DNA of 64,000 nt from Terripilifer ovatus (lineage in GTDB: Bacteria; Pseudomonadota; Alphaproteobacteria; Rhizobiales; Beijerinckiaceae). Position 1 is the stretch's first letter, and every line of letters begins with the position of its first letter. The stretch spans positions 63,748 to 127,747 of the forward strand of contig JARHVB010000082.1 in the NCBI GenBank assembly GCA_029222685.1, read 5' to 3'. This document shows positions 7,918-16,119 of the stretch, piece by piece. The position numbers and the translations under genes are program-made. Under the pieces are notes generated by a model, which did no database searches, was not told the DNA's origin, and was given only the letters and a program-made list of their open reading frames with translations.

Positions 7918-8880
7918 TTACTTCTTGTTGTACTCGCGATAGAAGCGCTCGGCGCCGGGGTGCAGAGGCACATCGAGCGGCGTCGAATAGGTGTTCTCGA
8001 ATACCTGCAACACATCGCCCTTATAGCCGGTCTCTTCCCACGGGATTTCTTCCTGTCGGGCCATGAAGGCTGCGGCCACGTCATAGGCCAACTGCTCGGG
8101 CAGATCCTCGCGCGTATAGAGCGGCCAGCCGCTGTAATCGATGCAGGGATGATCTTCCTTGAGGCTGGGGAACAGGCTCTTGGGCGCCATGTTGCGCCAG
8201 CCGAGCTTGCCGAGGTATTCGAACGCTTCCGGCTCCAGATGCAGCGGCACCATGCCGTGTTTCAGCGCCTCGTTGAACCAGATCGCCAGGCCTTCGTCGA
8301 AAATCGCGTCGAGCTTGCCCTCGGGCAGAAGGCTCATGCGGCGCACATCGGCAGGCGCGCCGGTGAGATTGAGCTTGCCGCCCCAGGAGACGATGTCGGC
8401 GAGGCTGAAGCCGTAGAAGGACAGCACCTGGTCGATCATGGTGCGCGTCGAATGGGTGACGTCTTCCTTCACCGATACATGCAGCGGATAGCGCCGCTCG
8501 CGAATGTCATGCAGCGACTTGATGCCGGTCGACGGATTGACCACGAAGATGAACCAGTCCCAGGTCGGATAGACGCCGATGACACGCAGCGGCAGCGGCT
8601 CCTTGAAGAGGCCGACGCCGCGATAGGCCTGGGTCAGCAGGCCCGACGGATTGACCATCGCCATCTCTAGGTTTCCCGCCGCCACGTCATGGGCGAGAAT
8701 CGGCGAGCCGGTCGCCATCCGCAGCGCCGGACGGAACGCCGTGCCCGAGCCGTTGCCGACGGTGATGCACATGTCGCGATCGCCGCCATAGGGCGTCAGC
8801 GGATTGCCGGCCACGTGCAAACCGAGTTCCCAGAACATTTTGGCGCGTTTGAAGTTCGAGCCGCGCGGCAGGCGTTCCAT
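7918..8880 (-). CDS. TAXI-family TRAP-type solute-binding protein without a recognisable signal peptide
   Basis: 320 residues resembling the TAXI/NMT1-like binding fold: an early glycine-rich segment (DMCITVGNGSGTAFRPAL), HDVAAGNLEMAMVNPSGLL, and STGIKSLHDIRER. The N-terminus (MERLPRGSNFKRAKMFW) is charged and has no hydrophobic export signal, although the start is well supported by GGGAG upstream. No TRAP membrane subunit is present in the window. It may be a cytoplasmic sensor-like member, may use an unusual export route, or may be mis-started. It follows the cupin gene at 8919-9251 by 38 bases on the same strand. The ligand is unknown. Confidence 0.7.
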   Translation of the reverse strand: MERLPRGSNFKRAKMFWELGLHVAGNPLTPYGGDRDMCITVGNGSGTAFRPALRMATGSPILAHDVAAGNLEMAMVNPSGLLTQAYRGVGLFKEPLPLRVIGVYPTWDWFIFVVNPSTGIKSLHDIRERRYPLHVSVKEDVTHSTRTMIDQVLSFYGFSLADIVSWGGKLNLTGAPADVRRMSLLPEGKLDAIFDEGLAIWFNEALKHGMVPLHLEPEAFEYLGKLGWRNMAPKSLFPSLKEDHPCIDYSGWPLYTREDLPEQLAYDVAAAFMARQEEIPWEETGYKGDVLQVFENTYSTPLDVPLHPGAERFYREYNKK

Positions 8881-8918
8881 GGCCGTCTCCCTGAACTGTT
8901 ATGGCCGTTCGATAGGCC

Positions 8919-9251
8919 TTACGGCGCTGTCGCGTCAACCAGCACCAGGGCGATACGCCACACTTCCGTGCCGCGATTGACCCAGGCGTGATCGGTGCCC
9001 TGCTGCACCACAATGTCGCCCGCCTTAAGACGGACGGTGGAATCATCCAGCAGCATGTCGATCTCGCCCTGCAGCACGACGACATAATCGATGGTGCGGG
9101 TGCGATGCATGAATGCATGGGGCGGTGGCAGGGCTCGCGTCACCGGCTCACGATTGGCGATGCCGTAAGGCCAGTAATCATCGCCCATGATCGCCTTGGT
9201 CTCCTCGACCTCGGCGGCGACCATGATGCCGAATTCGGCGAGGCGCGGCAA
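8919..9251 (-). CDS. Short cupin-domain protein, probably a deletion chimera with a decarboxylase remnant
   Basis: Up to 110 residues from TTG 9251 (ATG alternative at 9224). The C-terminal 65 residues are a single cupin: HAFMHRTRTIDYVVVLQGEI, then LDDSTVRLKAGDIVVQQGTD and HAWVNRG. Cupins of this type normally have about 90 more residues before it. Instead, the first 38 residues (VEETKAIMGDDYWPYGIANR) resemble the C-terminal region of 4,5-dihydroxyphthalate-decarboxylase/NMT1-like proteins. The simplest reading is that a deletion joined the 3' part of a decarboxylase gene to the 3' part of a downstream cupin gene. The frame is intact, so a product may be made, but function is doubtful. Confidence 0.6.
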   Translation of the reverse strand: MPRLAEFGIMVAAEVEETKAIMGDDYWPYGIANREPVTRALPPPHAFMHRTRTIDYVVVLQGEIDMLLDDSTVRLKAGDIVVQQGTDHAWVNRGTEVWRIALVLVDATAP

Positions 9252-9406
9252 GCAGGCCTGCTTGGCCTGCTATTTGCCAGACGCCGGACGCGCCAGCTAC
9301 CGCAAAGATCACGTAGAGCGGTATAGCTATTATCTCAAACGGGGATAGAAGGATCGGCAATACCAAGGACCCCGATGCGGCGCATCGGGGCGGGCTGGGG
9401 ACAAGC

Positions 9407-10495
9407 ATGTCATCTCGACGCAAGGCTATGCGCATTATCCTGCCGGTTTTCGCGCTGGCCCTGGCGGGCGCTATGCATTTCGGCGGACCGCTCGAGCCGC
9501 TGCCTGCCAGGATTGCGCTCGTCTGTCTTGCCGCCGTCACGCTCGTCGTCACGGTGTTTGTCGTCGTCCACCATGCGGAAGCCGTTGCGCAGCGGATCGG
9601 CGAGCCTTACGGCACCCTGCTGCTGACCTTCGCTGTCACGACGATCGAAGTGTCGGTCATCGTCTCGATGATGCTCAAGGGCGCCAACAATCCCTCGTTG
9701 GCGCGCGAATCCGTGTTCTCGACGGTGATGATCGTCTGCACCGGCCTGGTCGGCATCTGCCTGACGCTCGGCGGCTGGCGGCATCAGTACCAGGATATCA
9801 AGCGGCAGGGCACCAGCGCCTTTCTGGCAGTCTTGATCGCCCTGTCGGTGCTGACCTTGATCCTGCCGGACTACACGCTGGCAACGAAGCCGGGCACGTT
9901 TTCGACCGCGCAGCTCATCTTCGTCAGCGCGCTCTCGGTGCTGCTCTACGGCGCTTTCGTTTTCGCCCAGACGGACCGTCACCGCGATGACTTCGTCTTT
10001 CACGTTGAAACGGAAGATGGAACCGGCGAGATCGCCACATCGGCGAGCGCCAGCATCGCCCTGCTCGCCACGGGGCTCGTGGGTGTCGTGCTTCTGGCCG
10101 AACTGGTGGCGTCCGAGGTAGAACGCGGATTGATCGCGTTCCATGTGCCCCAGGTCGACGCCGTCATCGGTGCGCTGATCGCCCTGCTCGTGCTCATGCC
10201 GGAAGGCGTGGCAGCGATCCGCGCGGCGCTGAGCAACGAGCTGCAGCGCAGCCTCAATGTCGCGCTCGGTTCGGCCTGCGCGACGATCGGCCTGACGATT
10301 CCTGCTGTTGCCGTGGCGAGCCTGGTGACCGGCAGGGACCTGGACCTCGGTCTTGGACAGGGAGACACGGTGCTTCTGGTGCTGGCCCTGACCATCAGCG
10401 TGGTCAGCTTCAGCACCGGAAAGACGACGGTTCTGACCGGCCTGGTCCATCTCGTCGTCTTCGTCGCCTACCTGCTGCTGGTCATCGTCCCCTGA
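9407..10495 (+). CDS. chaA: Calcium/proton (cation/H+) antiporter, ChaA family
   Basis: 362 residues with about eleven hydrophobic segments. The two homologous halves of the Ca2+/cation antiporter fold are visible, each with its conserved acidic helix: GEPYGTLLLTFAVTTIEVS near residues 65-83 and LLVLMPEGVAAIRAALSNEL near 260-280, followed by QRSLNVALGSACATIGLTIP, a strong ChaA signature. It would expel Ca2+ or Na+/K+ from the cytoplasm in exchange for protons at the inner membrane. A short hydrophilic loop with FHVETEDGTGE lies in the middle. It is a single gene, not obviously linked to the catabolic neighbours. The start is preceded by GGGGACAAGC. Confidence 0.85.
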   Translation: MSSRRKAMRIILPVFALALAGAMHFGGPLEPLPARIALVCLAAVTLVVTVFVVVHHAEAVAQRIGEPYGTLLLTFAVTTIEVSVIVSMMLKGANNPSLARESVFSTVMIVCTGLVGICLTLGGWRHQYQDIKRQGTSAFLAVLIALSVLTLILPDYTLATKPGTFSTAQLIFVSALSVLLYGAFVFAQTDRHRDDFVFHVETEDGTGEIATSASASIALLATGLVGVVLLAELVASEVERGLIAFHVPQVDAVIGALIALLVLMPEGVAAIRAALSNELQRSLNVALGSACATIGLTIPAVAVASLVTGRDLDLGLGQGDTVLLVLALTISVVSFSTGKTTVLTGLVHLVVFVAYLLLVIVP

Positions 10496-10533
10496 AAATG
10501 TAAGCGTATTCCAGCTACTTTAACGAAAGCATC

Positions 10534-11106
10534 TCATCTTCCGTCAAGGTTGCCATTGCTCACGTCAGCCGTCCTGACATTACGAGGCGTTTCCTCATTC
10601 GAAGCTTCGCGTGTGCTCAGATCAGGATTTCTGACCGGATTTGCTTTGCCGACTTTCTGCAGCATCTGAAGGTCGGTGCGGTCTTTGTATCTGGATTCGG
10701 CCAGCGGCCGGATCTGGCCGCCGTCCCTGCCACGCTCGTAGACGGCGAGGCCTTCGGAGGTCACCAGAATGTCGCCCGGCCGGACGGTCTGATCCTTCAG
10801 AAACGCGGCCTTGACGCCTTCGGTCTTCGCTACGGCATCGAGTTTCCGGATGTTGGCGAGGGTCGCTTCCCGTGCATTTTTCTGCGGGTCGCCATCAGCC
10901 GACGCGGACGCCCTGCGGATGCGGTCATGATCCTTCACGCGCGGCAGCGGACGGGCCGGCGCATAGCCGGGAACGTAAACCGGCCGCTGGTTGCCGAGCT
11001 GCTGCTGGCCGCCGAACAGAAAATCGAAGAAGCCGGCCTGCGACTGGCCGGTCAGGCCCAGTGTCAGCAAGGCCGCGCATGTCAGTGTCTGATGCAAGCG
11101 ACGCAT
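10534..11106 (-). CDS. Secreted protein of unknown function
   Basis: 190 residues. A clear Sec signal peptide (CAALLTLGLTGQSQA, cleavage before GFFDFLFGG at about residue 25) points to the periplasm. The mature protein starts with a Phe/Gly-rich stretch and a Pro-rich linker (YVPGYAPARPLPR), then a compact region around VRPGDILVTSEGLAVYERG that many alphaproteobacterial secreted proteins share, and a polar, probably disordered C-terminal tail. I do not recognise the family with confidence. It is convergent with the antiporter gene (38-base gap) and divergent from the small membrane protein gene. Confidence 0.65.
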   Translation of the reverse strand: MRRLHQTLTCAALLTLGLTGQSQAGFFDFLFGGQQQLGNQRPVYVPGYAPARPLPRVKDHDRIRRASASADGDPQKNAREATLANIRKLDAVAKTEGVKAAFLKDQTVRPGDILVTSEGLAVYERGRDGGQIRPLAESRYKDRTDLQMLQKVGKANPVRNPDLSTREASNEETPRNVRTADVSNGNLDGR

Positions 11107-11335
11107 GATGTGTTCCTATCCGCCTGAATGACGCCGGACGATGTCGCGATAAAGCATCATGGGCGCAGCCAGGAAGTGCCGAAACGCACGCGCAAGGGAT
11201 CGCCGCCCTGACATAGATGTCCTGATCGGATTTTCGCAATACCGTCTCTCTATCAGAGGAAACTCACATACCGAGCAGTTTGTTCCGAGATTGCCGCCAC
11301 TGCTCTTGAGCCCTGAGAGATCGAAGCCGGGAAAG

Positions 11336-11668
11336 ATGATGAGATTCAAGAATATCTATCCGTTCAGCCTCGCCATCGCGATGTTCTCGGCGGCGATCAA
11401 ACTATACCTCACCTTTGTCATGTGGCTGGGATTTCCCGACGGATTCATCGCCGAGCTCGAACGCGCCGAGGAGCCATTGGCCATCTATCTGGGCTGGTTC
11501 TTTCTCACCATGGGCGTGGTCTTCCTGGGCCTTGGAGCCTGGTCGTTCCGCGGCGACATCGGAAGGCCGGTGATCTATGCCTGCATCCTGATTGTGCTGG
11601 TTGCAGCCACCGGCGGCGCGGTTGATCTTTATTTTCGAAGCTACATGATGGACAGCCGTGGCGGCTGA
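11336..11668 (+). CDS. Small integral membrane protein of unknown function
   Basis: 110 residues from ATG 11336 (a second ATG follows directly). Three hydrophobic segments are visible: FSLAIAMFSAAIKLYLTFVM, YLGWFFLTMGVVFLGLGAW and VIYACILIVLVAATGGAV. The frame is open further upstream to 11159, but that part is arginine-rich and lies in the divergent promoter region, so the later start near GGGAAAG is preferred. No family is recognised. It sits upstream of the secreted protein pair 11729-13194. Confidence 0.55.
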   Translation: MMRFKNIYPFSLAIAMFSAAIKLYLTFVMWLGFPDGFIAELERAEEPLAIYLGWFFLTMGVVFLGLGAWSFRGDIGRPVIYACILIVLVAATGGAVDLYFRSYMMDSRGG

Positions 11669-11728
11669 TCAGCGTTCCAAACTGTCCGGTTGTATCTTCG
11701 GTTGTCATGGCTTTTGGGGGCGATATCG

Positions 11729-12310
11729 ATGGGTTGCAGGTTCATGACATTCCTCGCCGCTACCGTCTTTTCCACGGCTCTCGCCATGGCCGCCCAAGGC
11801 AGCAAGGATGCCAAACCGGCGCAACCGCGCCCGCGCGCGGCCGGCGAAAAATGCAGCGTGCTGAGGGGACAGACCGGCACGGATTTCTATTGCGCGAGCT
11901 CGGTGCTCGCGCCGCAATCCGGCAGCAGCTATGGCGTCGATCATCTGTTCAGCAACAAAACCGGCGAGGCATGGGTTGAAGGCAAACCTGGCCAAGGCAT
12001 CGGGCAATGGATCACCATCGACTTCAAAGCGCCGAGAGAGGTCAAGGCGCTCATCATCCGCAACGGCTATCAGAAGGATAGCGAGACGTTCAGCAAGAAC
12101 AGCCGCATCAGCCGGCTTCGCCTGGTGTTCTCGGAGGGCGAGACGAGAGCGATTGCCGTGCCTGACACGATGGATCTGCAAACCATCGCGATCGACCCGC
12201 CGGTCAGAAGCTTCTGGGTGCAGTTCATCATCGATGACGTCTATCCGGGAAGCGCCTATTCCGACACGGCGATCTCCAAGCTCTTCGTCACGTCGGAGCC
12301 TGTACGATGA
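11729..12310 (+). CDS. Secreted protein with a discoidin-like NADase-type glycan-binding domain
   Basis: 193 residues from ATG 11729, chosen because GGGGG lies eight bases upstream; an in-frame start at 11690 adds 13 residues. Signal peptide FMTFLAATVFSTALAMA. The mature part has a beta-rich domain with YGVDHLFSNKTGEAWVEGKP, then GQWITIDFKAPREVKALIIR and NGYQKDSETFSKNSRI. This is the pattern of the NADase-type glycan-binding (F5/8 discoidin-like) domain, which binds carbohydrate outside the cytoplasm. The stop overlaps the next start (ATGA), so the two secreted proteins are translationally coupled and may act together. The ligand is unknown. Confidence 0.7.
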   Translation: MGCRFMTFLAATVFSTALAMAAQGSKDAKPAQPRPRAAGEKCSVLRGQTGTDFYCASSVLAPQSGSSYGVDHLFSNKTGEAWVEGKPGQGIGQWITIDFKAPREVKALIIRNGYQKDSETFSKNSRISRLRLVFSEGETRAIAVPDTMDLQTIAIDPPVRSFWVQFIIDDVYPGSAYSDTAISKLFVTSEPVR

Positions 12311-13194
12311 TGGGCGCGCTGTCATGTCGCCGTGCGATGGCGGGCGCATGTCTCGCCTTCCTTCTCGCCACGACGGGGAGTTTTGCCCAGACACCCGGCG
12401 CGGCAGAACTCGGGCTTTACGACATCGCGGACAAACTTCCCGGCCATTCGACAGTCTCGTATTTCGACCTGCTCAAACAGGTCGTACCCGATCTCAGCGC
12501 CGGCAAGGATGCGGCGACCGGGCGCAGGATCGGCACGCTGCGGCACATCGCCGGGCCAGACAGCGGTGCGGGTGCTCCCGATGTCATCAGGATCAGCTCG
12601 CTGCAGGCGCTGACCTTCCAGGCGCAGGGCAAGCCCGCCATCGCCATCCTGGCCGAGATCGGCGAAGTCGAAGCCAGCGTCGAACAGCCTGTCGTGCTGG
12701 CGGTCTTCGAGGACGGAGAAAGTCCCCGTCTACTCGATTTCGTCGATGTGGGGATGGACCGTCTGACAGGTTTCGGCTCGCCGAAGCTGTTGCGGATCGG
12801 CCCGAACGATCAGGCCATCGTCACGGACAGCCAGCATTTCAATTCGAACGAAAACTTCGGTGCGCAGGCGCTGATCTTCATGCGTGACGGCAAGCTGCAG
12901 CTCATCGACACGTTCTCGACCTTCGGGGTGAGCCTGTGCTCCCGCAGGGAAACGCAGACCCTGTCGTTTCGCGCGCAAGCTGCCGGGGGGACCGCGCCGT
13001 ATTTCGCCATCGCGGTGAGCTTGAAGGAGCAAAGGGTGCGCACGGGAGAAACATGCGCGGGGGAGAAGCGGCTCGCCCCTTACGCCAGGACCGTGACCAC
13101 GACCTACGGCTGGAATCCGGCCAAGGGCCGTTTTGTCGCGAAATCGGACGCGATCAAGCGGCTGGAGAAGGCGACGGGCGAGCGGCTCAATTGA
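12307..13194 (+). CDS. Secreted protein of unknown function coupled to the glycan-binding protein
   Basis: 295 residues with a signal peptide (GACLAFLLATTGSFA, cleavage before QTP near residue 28). The mature chain alternates beta-type segments: VVLAVFEDGESPRLLDFVDV, KLLRIGPNDQAIVTDSQHFN and GAQALIFMRDGKLQLIDTFS. This looks like a lipoprotein or enzyme-inhibitor-like beta structure, but no family is recognised. Cys at the LCSRRET and GETCAGEK segments could form a disulfide in the periplasm. Start overlaps the preceding stop by four bases. Confidence 0.65.
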   Translation: MMGALSCRRAMAGACLAFLLATTGSFAQTPGAAELGLYDIADKLPGHSTVSYFDLLKQVVPDLSAGKDAATGRRIGTLRHIAGPDSGAGAPDVIRISSLQALTFQAQGKPAIAILAEIGEVEASVEQPVVLAVFEDGESPRLLDFVDVGMDRLTGFGSPKLLRIGPNDQAIVTDSQHFNSNENFGAQALIFMRDGKLQLIDTFSTFGVSLCSRRETQTLSFRAQAAGGTAPYFAIAVSLKEQRVRTGETCAGEKRLAPYARTVTTTYGWNPAKGRFVAKSDAIKRLEKATGERLN

Positions 13195-13282
13195 CGGATT
13201 TGGCGTCCGCGCCAGCGCCTCGCTATAGATGGCCTCTCCGTTGCGTCCGATTCGGATGGCGGGAATGCATCGCCGAGTCCTT

Positions 13283-13948
13283 ATGAGCAAGAGCGCCACA
13301 GCGCGAACACGAGATCCCGAACGCACGCGCGAGAAGCTGCTGGAAGCGGCGATGGTGGAATTCGCCACGCATGGGCTGACAGGTGCGAAGGTGGAGCGCA
13401 TCGCGCGCCGCGCCGGCGTCAACAAGCGGCTCGTCTATCATTATTTCAAGGGCAAGGAGCAACTCTATGGAGATGTCCTGGAGCGCACCTATCAGCAGAT
13501 CCACAGGCGCGAGGACGCCATCAACCTCGACGCACGAGCGCCCGAGCAGGCGCTTGCGGACCTGATCGACCGTCTGTTCGAGCGGATCATCGCCCTGCCC
13601 CATGCCAACGCCGTGATTGCCGACGAGAACCTCCACCAGGCCAGACACATCAAGACGGCGCCATGGGTGAAGGACATGCATGCGCGGCTGATCGCGCAGA
13701 TCGAAACCATGCTGGATGCGGGAAGTGCTGCGGGCATATTCCGTCCGGATGTCGATCCGGTGCGCTTCTTCATCTCGGTTCTGGGACTCTGCCTCACCTA
13801 TGTGACCAATCGCTACACGATGTCGGTGGTGTTCTCCCGCGACCTGTTTTCTCCGGGCGAGCGCGAAGCGTGGAAGCGGCACGTCCTCGATCTCTGCCTC
13901 AACGGCCTGCGGCCGGTCTCGGCCGAGACGCCGCGCCAGGACGCTTAA
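13283..13948 (+). CDS. TetR/AcrR family transcriptional regulator
   Basis: 221 residues from ATG 13283; in-frame ATGs at 13229 and 13256 would add Arg-rich leaders. The N-terminal TetR helix-turn-helix is clear: RTREKLLEAAMVEFATHGLT, AKVERIARRAGVNKRLVYHY, FKGKEQLYGDVL (about residues 13-60). The C-terminal ligand domain resembles TetR_C groups found next to aromatic or pyrimidine catabolism genes. It is transcribed toward the hyuA-hyuB-MFS-FAH genes, separated by 107 bases holding a tandem ACGGTA repeat, and is the likely regulator of them. Confidence 0.88.
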   Translation: MSKSATARTRDPERTREKLLEAAMVEFATHGLTGAKVERIARRAGVNKRLVYHYFKGKEQLYGDVLERTYQQIHRREDAINLDARAPEQALADLIDRLFERIIALPHANAVIADENLHQARHIKTAPWVKDMHARLIAQIETMLDAGSAAGIFRPDVDPVRFFISVLGLCLTYVTNRYTMSVVFSRDLFSPGEREAWKRHVLDLCLNGLRPVSAETPRQDA

Positions 13949-14022
13949 CCTCCGCTATTTGAGCCCCGGCTTTAATTCCATCGCGGTCGCTTGCGCGGCC
14001 GCCCGGTTTCGCCTAATAAGTA

Positions 14023-14034
14023 ACGGTAACGGTA
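14023..14034. promoter_or_regulatory. Tandem ACGGTA repeat upstream of hyuA, possible TetR operator
   Basis: Two direct ACGGTA hexamers lie just before the strong ribosome site GGGAGGA of the hydantoinase gene. With flanks, the sequence CGGTAACGGTATCG is an imperfect dyad (10 of 14 positions symmetric). The site is the only repeat in the TetR-hyuA spacer. Role as an operator is inference. Confidence 0.35.
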
Positions 14035-14055
14035 TCGGGAATTAAGGGAGGAACG

Positions 14056-16119
14056 ATGGCGTTGCTGATTGCCGCAGACACGGGCGGCACGTTTACGGAT
14101 CTGGCGGCCTACGACACCGCGACACGTCGGGTGACGTTCAGCAAAAGCCTGACCACCTACGGCAATCTTGTCGACGGGGTGATGGATTGCGTGCGCAAGA
14201 CCGAGCTCGATCTGGGCGACGCCGAGATCCTGAAATTCGGCACGACGCTGGTGATCAACACCTATGTACAGCGAAGCGGCGCGCGCACCGCGCTCGTCGC
14301 CACGCGCGGCTTCCGCGACATCCTCGAACTGCGGCGCGGCAACCGGCCGATTCCCTTCGACGTGCGCTACAAGCCGGATGCGCCGCTGGTGGACCGCGAT
14401 CTTCGCCTCGAGGTGACCGAGCGGATGGGCGCTGACGGAGCGGCCGTCACGTCGCTGGACGAGGCCGACGTCGAGAAGATCGCGCAGGTCCTGCGCGACG
14501 AGAAGGTCGAGGCCGTCGCCGTCAGTCTCCTCAATGCCTACGTCAACGACGCGCATGAGCGGCGCGCGGTGGAGATGCTGCGCAACCTGCTGCCCGGCGT
14601 CTATGTCACTTCCGGCACCGAGCTCAGTCCGGAATGGTACGAATACGAACGCACATCGACCGCAGCCGCCAATGCCTATGTCGGCCCGCGCCTGCACACC
14701 TATATCGACCGTCTCGACATGGCCGTGCGCGAGCGTGGCTTCGCCAAGAAGATGTTCCTGATGGCGTCGAACGGCGGTGTCTTCTCGGTCGAGCGCGCCC
14801 GTCAGCAGCCGGTGATGCTGGTCGAATCCGGCCCGGTGGGCGGCTGCATCGGCGCCGGCGTCTATGCCCGCGAGCTCGGCGTGAAGAAAGCCGTGGCCTT
14901 CGACATGGGCGGCACCACCGCCAAATGCGCGCTGCTCGACGACGGCCAGTTCGAGGTCAAATCGCCCTATTACGTCGGCGGCACGACGCAGGGCTTTCCC
15001 GTGCGTGGCGGCGTGCTCGACATTGTCGAGATCGGCACCGGCGGCGGTTCGATCGCCTATGCCGATCCGCACGGCCGCCTCTGCGTCGGGCCGCGCAGCG
15101 CCGGCTCGACGCCGGGGCCGGCCTGCTACGGGCTCGGCGGCAATGAGCCGACGATGACCGATGCCAATCTCATCCTCGGGCGCATCGGCCGCAATTCGTT
15201 CCTCGGCGGCACGATGTCCTTGAACGTGAAAGCGGCCGAAGACGCCATGGCGCGGCTCGCCGCGACTGTCGGCATCAAGGGACCGCAGTCACTCGAGCGC
15301 ATGGCACTTGGTGTCCTCACCCTCGGCACCCTGGCGATGGCGCAGGCCATCCGCCAGATCACGGTGGAGCGCGGGCTCGATCCGCGCGAATTCCTGCTCG
15401 TCGCCTTCGGCGGCGGCGGGCCGCTGCATTCGGTCGAGATCGCCAGCGAACTCGGCATTCCCGAAATCCTCATCCCGCCCGAGCCTGGCGTCTTCGCCGC
15501 CGTCGGCATGATCCTCGCCGATGCGCGGATCGACCGCACGCAGACCTTCCTGCGCGCGCTCGATGCCGAGGCCGCGATGGCGATGAAAGCCATGTTCGCG
15601 CGCATGGAAGAGGAGATGCGGCACGCCCTCAACGCCGATCTTCCCGCCGCGAAACTGTCGTTCGAGCGGCGCGCCGAGATGCGCTTTCGCGGTCAGCGGC
15701 ACACCTTGCTGACGCCGCTCGGTGAGGCCGAAAACATTGCCGAGATCGCAGGCGCATTCGAAGCGAGCTATCGCCGCCGCTTCGGCCGCTTCGACGAGAA
15801 GGCGCCGATCGAATTCGTCGGCCTGAGCCTGACCGCCTTCGCGGCCATGGGGCGGCCGCCGCTGGGCGACCTCTGCCAGACCGGACAATCCGGCGCGATA
15901 CCGGCGACGACCACACGCAAAGTCTATTTCGCCGACGGCGGCTGGAATGAGACCGAAGTCTATCAGCGCGCCACCCTGCCGCGCGGCTTCAAGGCATCGG
16001 GGCCGGCGGTCATCGAGGAATTCGGCTCCTCGACGGTCATCGGACCAAAACACAGCTTCGCGATCGGCGAAATCGGCGAAATCCGCGTGCATCTCGGCAA
16101 CGAAAGCGAACGCTCATGA
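14056..16119 (+). CDS. hyuA: Hydantoinase/oxoprolinase subunit A (ATP-dependent), first copy
   Basis: 687 residues, the usual length of HyuA/N-methylhydantoinase A. The actin-like ATPase phosphate loop DTGGTFTD is at residues 8-15, followed by the substrate-domain motif FGTTLVINTYVQRSGARTAL and a second nucleotide segment AFDMGGTTAKCALLDDG near 290. C-terminal: EFLLVAFGGGGPLHSVEIA. With HyuB it hydrolyses a cyclic amide (hydantoin, 5-oxoproline or similar), or carboxylates ketones in acetone-carboxylase-like members, using ATP. A consensus GGGAGGA ribosome site precedes it. Order here is A then B, opposite to the second pair at 51105-54850. The substrate is unknown. Confidence 0.9.
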   Translation: MALLIAADTGGTFTDLAAYDTATRRVTFSKSLTTYGNLVDGVMDCVRKTELDLGDAEILKFGTTLVINTYVQRSGARTALVATRGFRDILELRRGNRPIPFDVRYKPDAPLVDRDLRLEVTERMGADGAAVTSLDEADVEKIAQVLRDEKVEAVAVSLLNAYVNDAHERRAVEMLRNLLPGVYVTSGTELSPEWYEYERTSTAAANAYVGPRLHTYIDRLDMAVRERGFAKKMFLMASNGGVFSVERARQQPVMLVESGPVGGCIGAGVYARELGVKKAVAFDMGGTTAKCALLDDGQFEVKSPYYVGGTTQGFPVRGGVLDIVEIGTGGGSIAYADPHGRLCVGPRSAGSTPGPACYGLGGNEPTMTDANLILGRIGRNSFLGGTMSLNVKAAEDAMARLAATVGIKGPQSLERMALGVLTLGTLAMAQAIRQITVERGLDPREFLLVAFGGGGPLHSVEIASELGIPEILIPPEPGVFAAVGMILADARIDRTQTFLRALDAEAAMAMKAMFARMEEEMRHALNADLPAAKLSFERRAEMRFRGQRHTLLTPLGEAENIAEIAGAFEASYRRRFGRFDEKAPIEFVGLSLTAFAAMGRPPLGDLCQTGQSGAIPATTTRKVYFADGGWNETEVYQRATLPRGFKASGPAVIEEFGSSTVIGPKHSFAIGEIGEIRVHLGNESERS

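Noticed and set aside
9250-9263. Perfect palindrome AAGCAGG-CCTGCTT
   Set aside because: It overlaps the 5' end of the chimeric cupin frame; no second copy or regulator nearby to support an operator, and no T run for a terminator.
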